64,000 nucleotides of DNA from Terrirubrum flagellatum (lineage in GTDB: Bacteria > Pseudomonadota > Alphaproteobacteria > Rhizobiales > Beijerinckiaceae), in NCBI RefSeq assembly GCF_022059845.1, contig NZ_CP091852.1, forward strand, positions 310,001 to 374,000, read 5' to 3'. Below the pieces are notes generated by a model that saw nothing but the letters and a program-made list of their open reading frames with translations, had not been told where the DNA came from and did not search any database. The position numbers and the translations under genes were made by a program. This document shows positions 18,924 through 26,873 of this stretch, one piece after another. Positions within the stretch are counted from its first letter, which is position 1. Each line of letters starts with the position of its first letter.

Positions 18924-19246
18924 ATGTCCAGGCAGCGCTACAAGTTCATCGTCCTGACCAATGCGGTCGAGGGCAGGGAAGCGGAGTACAATGATTGGTA
19001 CTCGAACATCATTTGGCCGACGTCGTTGACATTCCAGGGATCGTCAGCGCCGAGCGCTTTTCGCTCGCCGACTTTCAGCGCAGCGCCGCTCCGCAGCCTT
19101 ACAAATATCTCGCCATCTACGAGATCGAGACCGACGATCTGAAGGCGGTGACGGATGAGCTTGGCAAACGTGCGGGAACTCCGGCGATGGTCATATCCGA
19201 TGCGATGCAGACGGAACGTCTGGCGGCGATCTTCAAACCTCTCTAG
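18924..19246 (+). pseudogene. Small EthD-like protein gene with a single-base frameshift
   Basis: The first 28 codons read MSRQRYKFIVLTNAVEGREA followed by EYNDWYSN, and the family sequence resumes in the +2 frame as HLADVVDIPGIVSAERFSL and continues to the stop at 19246 (MQTERLAAIFKPL). Small ferredoxin-fold proteins with an N-terminal EGRE-EYNDWY segment continue as HL-DV-PG, so the break is best explained by one missing base near 19008. The uninterrupted product would be about 107 residues. ATG 18924 has GGGGAGA upstream. It is either a true pseudogene or a base-calling error; the intact 3' part argues for a recent event. Confidence 0.75.
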
Positions 19247-19956
19247 TCCATCTGCGGCGCCGGCGGCTTGCTGTAGGCGCGCTCGTAGGCGAGCGCCTCC
19301 GCGAGCGGGACTGTGAGCGAATGTTCGTACAGATGCCTGACGCCCAAAGCGCAAGAGGGCGTCAGACGCGCGACCTTCGCGGCCGTCCTGTGGACGAATT
19401 CTTCGAATTCCGTCTGCTGCGCAACATAATCGCATAGCCCAATACGTAGCGCCTCAGGCGCGTCAAGAGGCTCCGTAGTCAACGAGATCCGCTTGGCGGC
19501 CGCGGGTCCGATGCGGCGCGGCAGTCGGGCCGACAGTCCCCAGCGCGGCAGAATGCCGAGCCGGGCATGCGTATCGCAGAATTTGGCGTCCTCGGACGCG
19601 ATGATGATGTCTGCTGTGAGCGCCAGTTCAAGGCCGCCCGTGAAGCAATGGCCGTGAACTGCGGCGATCTTCACGGGTTGAAGAGCGCCAATCCTCTCCA
19701 GCGTCTCGGAGCGGAATTCCGGCTCCGCCATCGTAACGCCGGCGCGCAACGCTTCTATATCCGCGCCGGCGCAGAACGAGCGCCCCGCGCCTCGCAGAAT
19801 GACGCAACGCACAGAATCGCCCATTGACGCGATCTCGTCGACATGCGCCCGCAATTCGAGAAAGAGCTCCGGAGAGAGCGCATTGAGCTTCTCGGGCCGA
19901 TTCAACGTCAGCGTGACGATCGCGCCCTCATCCTTGCGCAGAACAAGCCCGCTCAT
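19243..19956 (-). CDS. Enoyl-CoA hydratase/isomerase (crotonase) family protein, first copy
   Basis: Crotonase-fold protein of 237 residues. CoA/oxyanion-hole segments are present: NRPEKLNALSPEL, GRSFCAGADIEAL, and AVHGHCFTGGLELALTADI. The first catalytic Glu (GGLEL) is kept. The second Glu position, normally Pro-Glu before the GxxPG loop, reads THARLGILP, so it is missing. That pattern fits isomerases or non-hydratase crotonases better than a standard hydratase. Its ATG overlaps the stop of the NMO-like gene at 19953 (ATGA). Minus-strand operon with the dehydrogenases. Confidence 0.82.
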   Translation of the reverse strand: MSGLVLRKDEGAIVTLTLNRPEKLNALSPELFLELRAHVDEIASMGDSVRCVILRGAGRSFCAGADIEALRAGVTMAEPEFRSETLERIGALQPVKIAAVHGHCFTGGLELALTADIIIASEDAKFCDTHARLGILPRWGLSARLPRRIGPAAAKRISLTTEPLDAPEALRIGLCDYVAQQTEFEEFVHRTAAKVARLTPSCALGVRHLYEHSLTVPLAEALAYERAYSKPPAPQMD

Positions 19957-20939
19957 GATGATTCGACCATCGTCTCACATCGGCTGCGCGATGCCAGAAC
20001 AGGCTCCGCTCGATACTCCAATTCAAGGCGATCAACGAGCGCGCTCACCGACGGGATGTCGTCGATGAGCTCTACGCCCTGGCCCGCCGCCCAGACATCG
20101 CGCCAGGCTTTTGCGTTTGTGTGTGGTTCTTCCGTCCCGAAAGCGGGCAGCCTCGCGGGATCGTAGCCGACGCGGTCGATCGATTTTCGCAGCATGTTCG
20201 CGGGAACGCCATGGGTGAAGAATGGCGTAAAAATCAAATCCTCGGCGCGTGAATCCAGGAGTATTTCCTTGTACTCCGGCGCCACGCGCGCTTCCTGCGT
20301 CGCGATGAAACGCGTACCCATGTAGCAGAGGTCAGCGCCCAGCGCCTGAGCGGCGCGCACATGCGCGCCGGACGAGACGCCGCCGGCAAGAACGATGTAG
20401 CCGTCGAAGAATTTCCGCACCGCGCTGACAAAAATGAACGGATTCATTCCGCCTGAATGCCCGCCGCCTCCCGCGCAGATCAGGATCATCCCGTCGACGC
20501 CGGCGCGGGCGGCTTTCTCCGCATGTCGTATGGTGGTGACATCGTGAAAAATCATTCCGCCCCAGCCATGCGCCTCCTGCACGACTTCATCGGGCGCACC
20601 GTTGATCGTGATGAGAAGCGGGACACGATGTTTCTTGCAGACTCCAATCTCGGCCTCGAACCGCTCGCGAGCGCCCGTTTTTCCGGCTCGCAAACTGATA
20701 TTCGCTGCATAAGGTCCGGCGGGGAGGCTGGTTGTTCTCCTGTACGCTGCGAGTTCGCTTTCAAAACGGTCCAGCCATTCATCATATTCCGCCGCCGAGC
20801 GCGCGGTGCTTGCGGAACAGGCCGCGGCGATGTTCGCCTTGCAGGCGGCCAGCACGAGTTCCGGATAAGAGACGAGAAACATCGGCGCGCAAATCACTGG
20901 CAACCGCAATCCTGAAAAGAGATCATCGCCAGGCCGCAT
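19953..20939 (-). CDS. Nitronate monooxygenase-like FMN protein (second copy)
   Basis: Paralogue of the protein at 14158, 328 residues. It has LPVICAPMFLVSYPELVLAA at the N-terminus, HDVTTIRHAEKAARAGVDGM, CAGGGGHSGGMNPF with the conserved His, and ALGADLCYMGTRFIATQEA. Its place between a crotonase and acyl-CoA dehydrogenases suggests a reductase/dehydrogenase step on a CoA thioester, as for IpdC-type members; detoxification of nitronates is the generic alternative. The stop overlaps the following crotonase start. Confidence 0.85.
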   Translation of the reverse strand: MRPGDDLFSGLRLPVICAPMFLVSYPELVLAACKANIAAACSASTARSAAEYDEWLDRFESELAAYRRTTSLPAGPYAANISLRAGKTGARERFEAEIGVCKKHRVPLLITINGAPDEVVQEAHGWGGMIFHDVTTIRHAEKAARAGVDGMILICAGGGGHSGGMNPFIFVSAVRKFFDGYIVLAGGVSSGAHVRAAQALGADLCYMGTRFIATQEARVAPEYKEILLDSRAEDLIFTPFFTHGVPANMLRKSIDRVGYDPARLPAFGTEEPHTNAKAWRDVWAAGQGVELIDDIPSVSALVDRLELEYRAEPVLASRSRCETMVESS

Positions 20940-20952
20940 GGTTCTCTCCGAT

Positions 20953-21948
20953 TCAGGCGAACCAGGCGTCGCGCGATATGAATGGCGCGAGAGGCGCGGG
21001 AATGCCGAGGATATCGAACCCGACGCTTAAGCGGCTTAGAAGATGGGCCCGCTTCAGGTAATGATGAGGATCCGCTTCGGCGGAGAAGCCGATCCCACCG
21101 TGAATCTGGATGCAGCGGCGGGCGTTGGCCAGCGCCGTGCGGCCTGCGAGTCGTCGCAGCGCCGCGATCTGGAAATCGCGATCTTCCCGCGCGTCGCGCG
21201 TCGCGATAGCGGCCATATCGAGCTGCGCCGACAGGACCTCGGCGTCGATCGCCATATTCGCGCAATGATGTTTGATGGCCTGGAACGCGCCAATCGGCTT
21301 TCCAAATTGCTCGCGAATCCTGGCGTAATCGACGGCAAGATCGCGCGTCGCTTCCGACATGCCAAGCATGTGCGCAGATGTCAGGAGATTCGCGAAGGCC
21401 AGCATCGACGCGTCCTGGCTTTCGCCGACGAGCCCCGCAGCGGAACCGTCGATACGCAGCAGTTCGCCCATATGCCCAAGCGCCGTCACGCTCTGTCCAG
21501 GGACGCCCGAAATCTCAAGCAGTTTGAGGCCCGCCTTGTCGAAGCAGACCGCGAGATCCGCCTTGCTTCGATCAGGCAGCAAGATCGAGCCCCGATCGGC
21601 GGGCAGCGCGATGCAGGCTTCTATTTGACCCGTTGCGAGGCGCGACGCCAACGCGGATTGCTGAAGCGCTTGCGCGAGACCGCGTGCGATCGAGGTTGCA
21701 AGCGCGCGCGAGGATACGAGATGCCGGCCTAATTCAACGTGGAGAAGCGCTTCTTCCACGATTGAAAATCCGGCGCCGCCGTCGCCTTCAGGCAGCGCGA
21801 GCGCGAATGTTCCGAATTCGGCGGTTGCAGAGAGTTTATCCGGCGCGCCAGCGCGCAACCGCGACACGGGATAATTCGCCGAAAGCATTGCAACGGCGGA
21901 ATCGACAATTTGGCGGAGGTCTTCGCCATGGTCGAGCGTAAAGGACAT
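20953..21948 (-). CDS. Acyl-CoA dehydrogenase, second subunit of pair 1
   Basis: FAD-dependent acyl-CoA dehydrogenase-like protein of 331 residues, shorter than the usual 380 because the middle beta-domain is reduced. The C-terminal domain has YARIREQFGKPIGAFQAIKH, RRCIQIHGGIGFSAEADP and HHYLKRAHLL, typical of the beta-type partner in heteromeric enzymes. ATG 21948 follows the stop of the next dehydrogenase gene by one base. Adjacent unequal dehydrogenase genes are the hallmark of alpha2beta2 enzymes acting on steroid or other bulky cyclic acyl-CoAs. Pairing here is inferred. Confidence 0.83.
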   Translation of the reverse strand: MSFTLDHGEDLRQIVDSAVAMLSANYPVSRLRAGAPDKLSATAEFGTFALALPEGDGGAGFSIVEEALLHVELGRHLVSSRALATSIARGLAQALQQSALASRLATGQIEACIALPADRGSILLPDRSKADLAVCFDKAGLKLLEISGVPGQSVTALGHMGELLRIDGSAAGLVGESQDASMLAFANLLTSAHMLGMSEATRDLAVDYARIREQFGKPIGAFQAIKHHCANMAIDAEVLSAQLDMAAIATRDAREDRDFQIAALRRLAGRTALANARRCIQIHGGIGFSAEADPHHYLKRAHLLSRLSVGFDILGIPAPLAPFISRDAWFA

Positions 21949-21949
21949 C

Positions 21950-23074
21950 TCAGGCGCTCCTGGGGAGGCCGAGAATGCGCTCGGCGATGATGTTCCGTTG
22001 AATCTCGGCCGTGCCGCCTGCAATCGTTTCGCTGTAGGCTTCGAGATATTCGTGCGACCAGTAGTTATCGGTCAGCGCTTCGGCCCCCAGCACATCCATG
22101 GCCGCCTGATGGAGGCGTTGGGATAGCTCCGCGAAATAGAGTCTCACGAGCGAGCCGTCCGACGGCGTTTTCGGCTCGCGAAACAGAGCGCGATAGGTCA
22201 TCGCGCGCAAGGCGGCTGCCTCCGCGCGCAAATCCGCCAGCCGCTCCGCCATTGCGGAGCCGTGAACCGGCTCAGCGATGGCGATGATGTCCTCGATCTT
22301 GATGGAGAGATCGAGTTGAAGACCCATCGCAGCCGTCTTGCGCTCGAACCCAAGCGTGGTCATCGCGACGCGCCAGCCATCATTTAATGGGCCGACCACA
22401 TTTGAGAGCGGAATGCGAGCGTTGTCGTAGAAAACTTCCGCGAAATGCCTGACGCCCGCCATATTCTCGATGGGCCTGATGCTGATCCCGGGGCTCTTCA
22501 TGTCGCAGATGACCCACGAAAGCCCCTTGTGCCGCACCGATCCGAGCTCCGTGCGGATCAGAAGTTCCTGATAGTCCGCGATATCCGCGTAGCTCGTCCA
22601 GATTTTCTGCCCGTTGACGACAAGATGATCGCCGTCGACGACAGCCGAGGTCTTGAGCGAGGCGAGATCGGAGCCGGAATTGGGTTCGGAGAATCCCTGG
22701 CACCAGATCGATTCGCCGGCGAGAATCCGGGGCAGGTGAAACGCCTTCTGTTCCTCCGAGCCGCAGGCGATCAGCGTTGGCCCGGCGTGATTGAGGCCAA
22801 CAAAAGTGCAATCGAGAACTGAGGGCGCGCGCGACCGGACATATTCCTCGTACCAGATGACAAGCCGGGTCGGAGAAAATCCGCGCCCGCCATATTCAAT
22901 TGGCCATGCGATGCCTGACCAGCCGGCCGCATGGCATTTTGACAGCCAGGATAGCGCGAAGTCCCGGGCCGTTTTTCCTTCGTGGGGCGCGCGCTTCCGC
23001 GGTGCATTTTCGCGCAACCATTCGCGCGCCAGCGAGCGGAATGCGAGATCGTCGGTCGAGAGTTCGAGTCGCAT
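21950..23074 (-). CDS. Acyl-CoA dehydrogenase, first subunit of pair 1
   Basis: Acyl-CoA dehydrogenase of 374 residues with all three domains. It has WCQGFSEPNSGSDLASLKT (FAD/substrate loop, about 130), VNGQKIWTSYADIADY, and the C-terminal AGGTAEIQRNIIAERILGLP. It introduces an alpha,beta double bond into an acyl-CoA and passes electrons to ETF. ATG 23074 is chosen because MRLELSTDDLAFR is the normal N-terminus; it is 7 bases after the SDR stop. Part of the minus-strand operon 23786 to 19243. Confidence 0.88.
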   Translation of the reverse strand: MRLELSTDDLAFRSLAREWLRENAPRKRAPHEGKTARDFALSWLSKCHAAGWSGIAWPIEYGGRGFSPTRLVIWYEEYVRSRAPSVLDCTFVGLNHAGPTLIACGSEEQKAFHLPRILAGESIWCQGFSEPNSGSDLASLKTSAVVDGDHLVVNGQKIWTSYADIADYQELLIRTELGSVRHKGLSWVICDMKSPGISIRPIENMAGVRHFAEVFYDNARIPLSNVVGPLNDGWRVAMTTLGFERKTAAMGLQLDLSIKIEDIIAIAEPVHGSAMAERLADLRAEAAALRAMTYRALFREPKTPSDGSLVRLYFAELSQRLHQAAMDVLGAEALTDNYWSHEYLEAYSETIAGGTAEIQRNIIAERILGLPRSA

Positions 23075-23081
23075 CGCCTGC

Positions 23082-23786
23082 TCAGGACATCCAGCCGCCG
23101 GCGACATCGACGATGCTGCCGGTCATGTAGCTCGCTGCGTCGCTGGCGAGGAAGCGCACCACGCTGGCGATTTCACCGGGCTCGCCAAGTCGATCCATTG
23201 CGATGGAGTACATCTGTCGCTCCATTTGAACCTGATCCACATCCGCCGCCATTGGAGTGCGGATCGTGCCGGGCGCGATCGCGTTCACGCGAATCTTGTA
23301 GGGCGCCATCGTCTTGGCCAGGCTGCGGGTCAAGCCGATCATTCCCGCCTTTGACGTCCCGTAGGGAATAATGGGACTGCCGAGCTTGCCATTGATTGAC
23401 GCGATATTGACGATTACGCCGCCTCCGCTGTCGGCCATTCGTCGACCGAGCTGCTGACTGAGGAGAAAAGGCGCGCGCAGATTGACGGTCATCGCGCGGT
23501 CGAAGTCATCGAGGGTGAGCTCGAAGACCTTTTTCTTTTCGTAGAGGCCCGCGCAATTCACCAGACAGTCGATGCGTTCCTCTGACGCCAGATCATCGAT
23601 CACGCGTCGCACCTGCGCGATGTCAGCGAGATCGGCGCCAATGAAACGGTCCGGCTGAGGGCGTTGGTCATCACGCCGGGAAGCAGGTCGATCGACGCCG
23701 ATTACCCGATATCCCGCTTCCTTCATCGACGCGACGATGGCGCGGCCCATTCCGCCGGCGCTGCCGGTCAGGACGAGCGTAGACAT
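23082..23786 (-). CDS. Short-chain dehydrogenase/reductase (second SDR)
   Basis: SDR of 234 residues with TGSAGGMGRAIV at the N-terminus, NCAGLYE (about 78), NIASINGKLGSPI with the catalytic Ser, YGTSKAGMIGLTRS with the Tyr-x3-Lys pair (about 145) and a C-terminal ASYMTGSIVDVAGGW. It is FabG-like and likely oxidises a 3-hydroxyacyl-CoA or ring hydroxyl. It is the first gene of the minus-strand operon and is divergent from the dehydrogenase gene at 23979; a palindromic operator lies in the gap. Confidence 0.87.
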   Translation of the reverse strand: MSTLVLTGSAGGMGRAIVASMKEAGYRVIGVDRPASRRDDQRPQPDRFIGADLADIAQVRRVIDDLASEERIDCLVNCAGLYEKKKVFELTLDDFDRAMTVNLRAPFLLSQQLGRRMADSGGGVIVNIASINGKLGSPIIPYGTSKAGMIGLTRSLAKTMAPYKIRVNAIAPGTIRTPMAADVDQVQMERQMYSIAMDRLGEPGEIASVVRFLASDAASYMTGSIVDVAGGWMS

Positions 23787-23895
23787 GTCTATCTCCCTAC
23801 TTCCATTATGTGGGACGCTACGTCCTCAATCTTCAGCGCCGACGGCAAACTAAGCAGAATTCCAGATGGATTCAATATCATTGCCGAGACATGTC

Positions 23896-23913
23896 TTGAC
23901 AGTCAGCTGTCAA
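23896..23913. promoter_or_regulatory. Palindromic operator in the divergent promoter region
   Basis: TTGACAG-TCAG-CTGTCAA has perfect 7-base arms and sits between two divergent operons of the acyl-CoA island (starts at 23786 minus and 23979 plus). TetR-family proteins bind palindromes of this size, and a TetR gene heads the island at 13515. It may equally serve the IclR regulator at 33167. TTGACA in the arms could also act as a -35 box. Confidence 0.6.
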
Positions 23914-23978
23914 ATTTGCAGTTTCGCAGCCAACGCGAGATGATTTTCATCTCATAATATAGGATATCGGGGAGAGTA

Positions 23979-25130
23979 ATGGACTTCGATTGGACCGAGG
24001 AAGATCGGGCCTATCGGGCGAGGATCAGGGAGTTCCTGAAAAAGGAGCTGCCCTCGGACTGGGACGAAATTTCCCGTCACGGTCCAGGCTCGCGTGAGCA
24101 GACGGAATTCAGTCTTCAGTTCTGCCCGAAGCTCGCGGAAGCCGGACTTCTTGTGCCGCATTGGCCGCAAGAGTGGGGCGGCGGCGATCGCCCGACCTGG
24201 GAGCATTTCATCCTCGGCGAAGAGCTGTGGGCGGCCGGGGAGCCGCGCGGCGCGCAGTATATGAATGTGAACTGGATCGGTCCGACGCTCATGCGGTTCG
24301 GGACCGAGGAGCAGAAACGGCGCTTCATTCCTGAGATGGTCGCGGGCAAGGCGATCTGGTGTCAGGGGTTTTCAGAACCCAACGCCGGATCGGATCTCGC
24401 AAGCCTGCGCACGCGCGCAGAACGTGATGGCGATGACTATGTCATCAATGGAACGAAGATCTGGACGTCCTACGCGGCGATGGCGGAGCACTGCTTCCTT
24501 CTTGCGCGCGCTGGCGCCGGTCAGGGCAAAGCCGGAATAGCGATCTTCATCGTCCCGATGTCGACGCCAGGGATCGAGGTGCGCTCGATTCCAAGCCTGA
24601 TCGGGCATGGCGATATCCACGAAACATTCTTCACTGATGTGCGCGTTCCCGCCGCGGCGCGCCTTGGAGAAGAAGGAGAGGCCTGGTCGATCATCAACTA
24701 TTCGCTCGCCAATGAACGCGTCGGCATTCCCCGTTATGAGCTTTCAACCCGCGTCTTGAACGACATGGTGTCGGAGTTGAAGCAGCGTGGCGACTTCTCC
24801 GATCCTGTCGTGCAGGCGCGGGCGGGATCAGCCGCAGCCGCATGCGAGGCTGCGCGCATGCTGGTGTATCGAACCGTCGACATGAAGGCGCGCGGCGATA
24901 TCGTTGGCGCTGAAGCAAGCATGGCGCGCGTCGCTGTGATTGAAGCCGATCACGCAGTCACGGACTTCGGGATGGAATTTTTGCCTGACGCCTTCAACGG
25001 GCGTAGCCATCCGGCATTCCTGGCTCACCACGAAAGAGCGATTGTCACCGGAATTGCGGCCGGCGCCGCCGAAATTCAGCTCGGCCTCATTGCGCGCCAT
25101 TGGCTCGATCTTCCCAAGGGCGTTCATTGA
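23979..25130 (+). CDS. Acyl-CoA dehydrogenase, first subunit of pair 2
   Basis: Acyl-CoA dehydrogenase of 383 residues. Landmarks are MDFDWTEEDRAYRARIREFL, WCQGFSEPNAGSDLASLRT (about 128), INGTKIWTSYAAMAEH and the C-terminal AAGAAEIQLGLIARHWLDLP. GGGGAGAG precedes the ATG. The next gene starts on the last base of its stop codon, which indicates coupled synthesis of two subunits. FAD-dependent alpha,beta-dehydrogenation of a CoA thioester is expected; chain length or ring type cannot be told. Confidence 0.88.
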   Translation: MDFDWTEEDRAYRARIREFLKKELPSDWDEISRHGPGSREQTEFSLQFCPKLAEAGLLVPHWPQEWGGGDRPTWEHFILGEELWAAGEPRGAQYMNVNWIGPTLMRFGTEEQKRRFIPEMVAGKAIWCQGFSEPNAGSDLASLRTRAERDGDDYVINGTKIWTSYAAMAEHCFLLARAGAGQGKAGIAIFIVPMSTPGIEVRSIPSLIGHGDIHETFFTDVRVPAAARLGEEGEAWSIINYSLANERVGIPRYELSTRVLNDMVSELKQRGDFSDPVVQARAGSAAAACEAARMLVYRTVDMKARGDIVGAEASMARVAVIEADHAVTDFGMEFLPDAFNGRSHPAFLAHHERAIVTGIAAGAAEIQLGLIARHWLDLPKGVH

Positions 25131-26047
25131 TGCGCCTCCATCCCAACGATGATCAGGCGATGTTCCTGTCCGCTCTGGATCAGATGATGCAGGGCAAGAG
25201 CGCGGCCTGGCGGACTTCGCCGCAATGGGATCGCTATGAATGGTCAGACGCGTTTGATCGCGAGCTGGAAGAGAGCGGATTTCTGGATTGCGCGATCGAG
25301 GAAACGCTCGGGCCAGTGGCCGCAGCCGAAATGACGTTCAGACTCGCAACGCTTCCGATTGCGGTCGAGGCCGCCGCGTCGGCGCTGTTGCGGCCAAAAT
25401 TCGCAGCCGATTTGCCGCGCCCGCTCGCGATCATCGAAAGCGATCATGCGCAGGCCATTCGCTTCCTGCCGGTGGCGCGATCGGTGCTCTCTCTTGGCGG
25501 CGACAGCATCATGAGCGCTCTGATCGAGCCTCATGCGGTCGCTTCTGTGGAGAGCCTGTACGCCTTTCCCATGGGGGTTCTGAAGAAAGCGCTCGATTGG
25601 CGACCGCTCAACGCTGACCCGGAAGCCGTGCGCGCCCAATGGCGGGTCGCTCTGGCGGCGGAGCTTGCGGGCGCGCTGAAAGGCGCGCTTGCCTCCGTCG
25701 TCTCACATGTCCGCGAGAGGCATCAATTTGGCCGGCCGCTTGGCAGCTTCCAGGCCATTCAACATCGCCTCGCCGGCGCCGCGACGAAAGTGGAGGCCAG
25801 TTATTGGCTGACTCTGAAAGCGGCGCAAAGCGGCGATTCCATCGACGCCGCGTTGGCGTTGGGTTACGCGCAGGATGCATCGACAAAAGTCGTCTACGAT
25901 CTGCATCAATTCATGGGTGCAATGGGACTGACGCTTGAACACCCCTTGCATCGCTGGACTTACCGCGCCCGGCTGCTTCGTTCATCGCTTCGAGGCTCAA
26001 TCAACAATTTAAGAACGGTCGCAGTCGAACGGTGGAGAGCGGCGTGA
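25130..26047 (+). CDS. Acyl-CoA dehydrogenase-like protein, second subunit of pair 2
   Basis: Divergent, short acyl-CoA dehydrogenase of 305 residues with a reduced middle domain. The C-terminal helical domain is recognisable: HVRERHQFGRPLGSFQAIQH and QFMGAMGLTLEHPLHRW. ATG 25130 shares a base with the previous stop (TGATG). As the non-catalytic or FAD-sharing partner of the preceding protein it would complete a heterotetramer similar to the FadE pairs of steroid degraders. It lacks the usual N-terminal FAD loop, so it is unlikely to work alone. Confidence 0.78.
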   Translation: MRLHPNDDQAMFLSALDQMMQGKSAAWRTSPQWDRYEWSDAFDRELEESGFLDCAIEETLGPVAAAEMTFRLATLPIAVEAAASALLRPKFAADLPRPLAIIESDHAQAIRFLPVARSVLSLGGDSIMSALIEPHAVASVESLYAFPMGVLKKALDWRPLNADPEAVRAQWRVALAAELAGALKGALASVVSHVRERHQFGRPLGSFQAIQHRLAGAATKVEASYWLTLKAAQSGDSIDAALALGYAQDASTKVVYDLHQFMGAMGLTLEHPLHRWTYRARLLRSSLRGSINNLRTVAVERWRAA

Positions 26048-26832
26048 GCGACTTGCCGTCATATCAAACGGTCATGCTGTCACGACGCGAGAGGTTGCTG
26101 ACCGTGACCATGAACCGGCCCGGTGTGCTGAACGCTTTTGGCAAGGTCATGCATATCGAGCTTATCGAGGCGCTGCGTTTCGCGATGTCCGATCCCGACT
26201 CCGACGTCATTGTGCTGACGGGCGCCGGGCGAGCCTTCTCCGCCGGCGGCGATCTCGAGCGCATGGAAGAGTTTCAGGCCGATCCAAGGGAGTTTGATCG
26301 CGAAGCCGCTGACGCCAAGCGCCTTGTGTTCACGTTACTCGACATCGAAAAGCCCGTCATCGCAAGGATCAATGGGCCGGCCGTCGGGCTCGGCGCGACC
26401 GTCGCCTTGCTGTGCGACGTCACTTTCATCGCAGACGATGCGAAGATCGGCGATCCCCATGTCAAGGTCGGGCTTGTGGCGGGCGACGGGGGAGCGGTGA
26501 TCTGGCCGCAACTGATCGGGTTCCCGCGCGCAAAAGAATATCTCATGACGGGAACGCTTCTCACTGGCGCGAAAGCGGCCGAGATCGGCCTTGTGAATTA
26601 CGCCGTTCCGCATTCCGAACTCGATGCGCATGTGGATGCATTTTGCGAAAAGCTTCTGAGGGGCGCGACAAATGCGATCCGCTGGACCAAGACGACGATA
26701 AATCTGGAGCTCAAGCGAATTGCAAACGCTCTGATGGATCCCGGGATCGCCTATGAGGCGATCACCGTGCGCTCGGACGAACATCGCAACGCCGTGAAAG
26801 CGATGAAGGAAAATTTAAAGAAGCAAGATTGA
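26044..26832 (+). CDS. Crotonase-family protein lacking both catalytic glutamates
   Basis: Crotonase-fold protein of 262 residues with NRPGVLNAFGKVMH, GRAFSAGGDLERM and NGPAVGLGATVALLCDVTFI. The first Glu position (GGxxEL in hydratases) is Thr here, and the second (QPE) is His in GDPHVKVG, followed by an Asp in LVAGDGGA. It is therefore unlikely to be a simple enoyl-CoA hydratase. Crotonases with altered residues include ring-cleaving C-C hydrolases, decarboxylases and thioesterases. GTG 26044 overlaps the previous stop (GTGA). Confidence 0.8.
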   Translation: MSDLPSYQTVMLSRRERLLTVTMNRPGVLNAFGKVMHIELIEALRFAMSDPDSDVIVLTGAGRAFSAGGDLERMEEFQADPREFDREAADAKRLVFTLLDIEKPVIARINGPAVGLGATVALLCDVTFIADDAKIGDPHVKVGLVAGDGGAVIWPQLIGFPRAKEYLMTGTLLTGAKAAEIGLVNYAVPHSELDAHVDAFCEKLLRGATNAIRWTKTTINLELKRIANALMDPGIAYEAITVRSDEHRNAVKAMKENLKKQD

Positions 26833-26873
26833 AGCGTAGACATTCTGTTGTCGTCGCGAATTGGGAGGATCAA

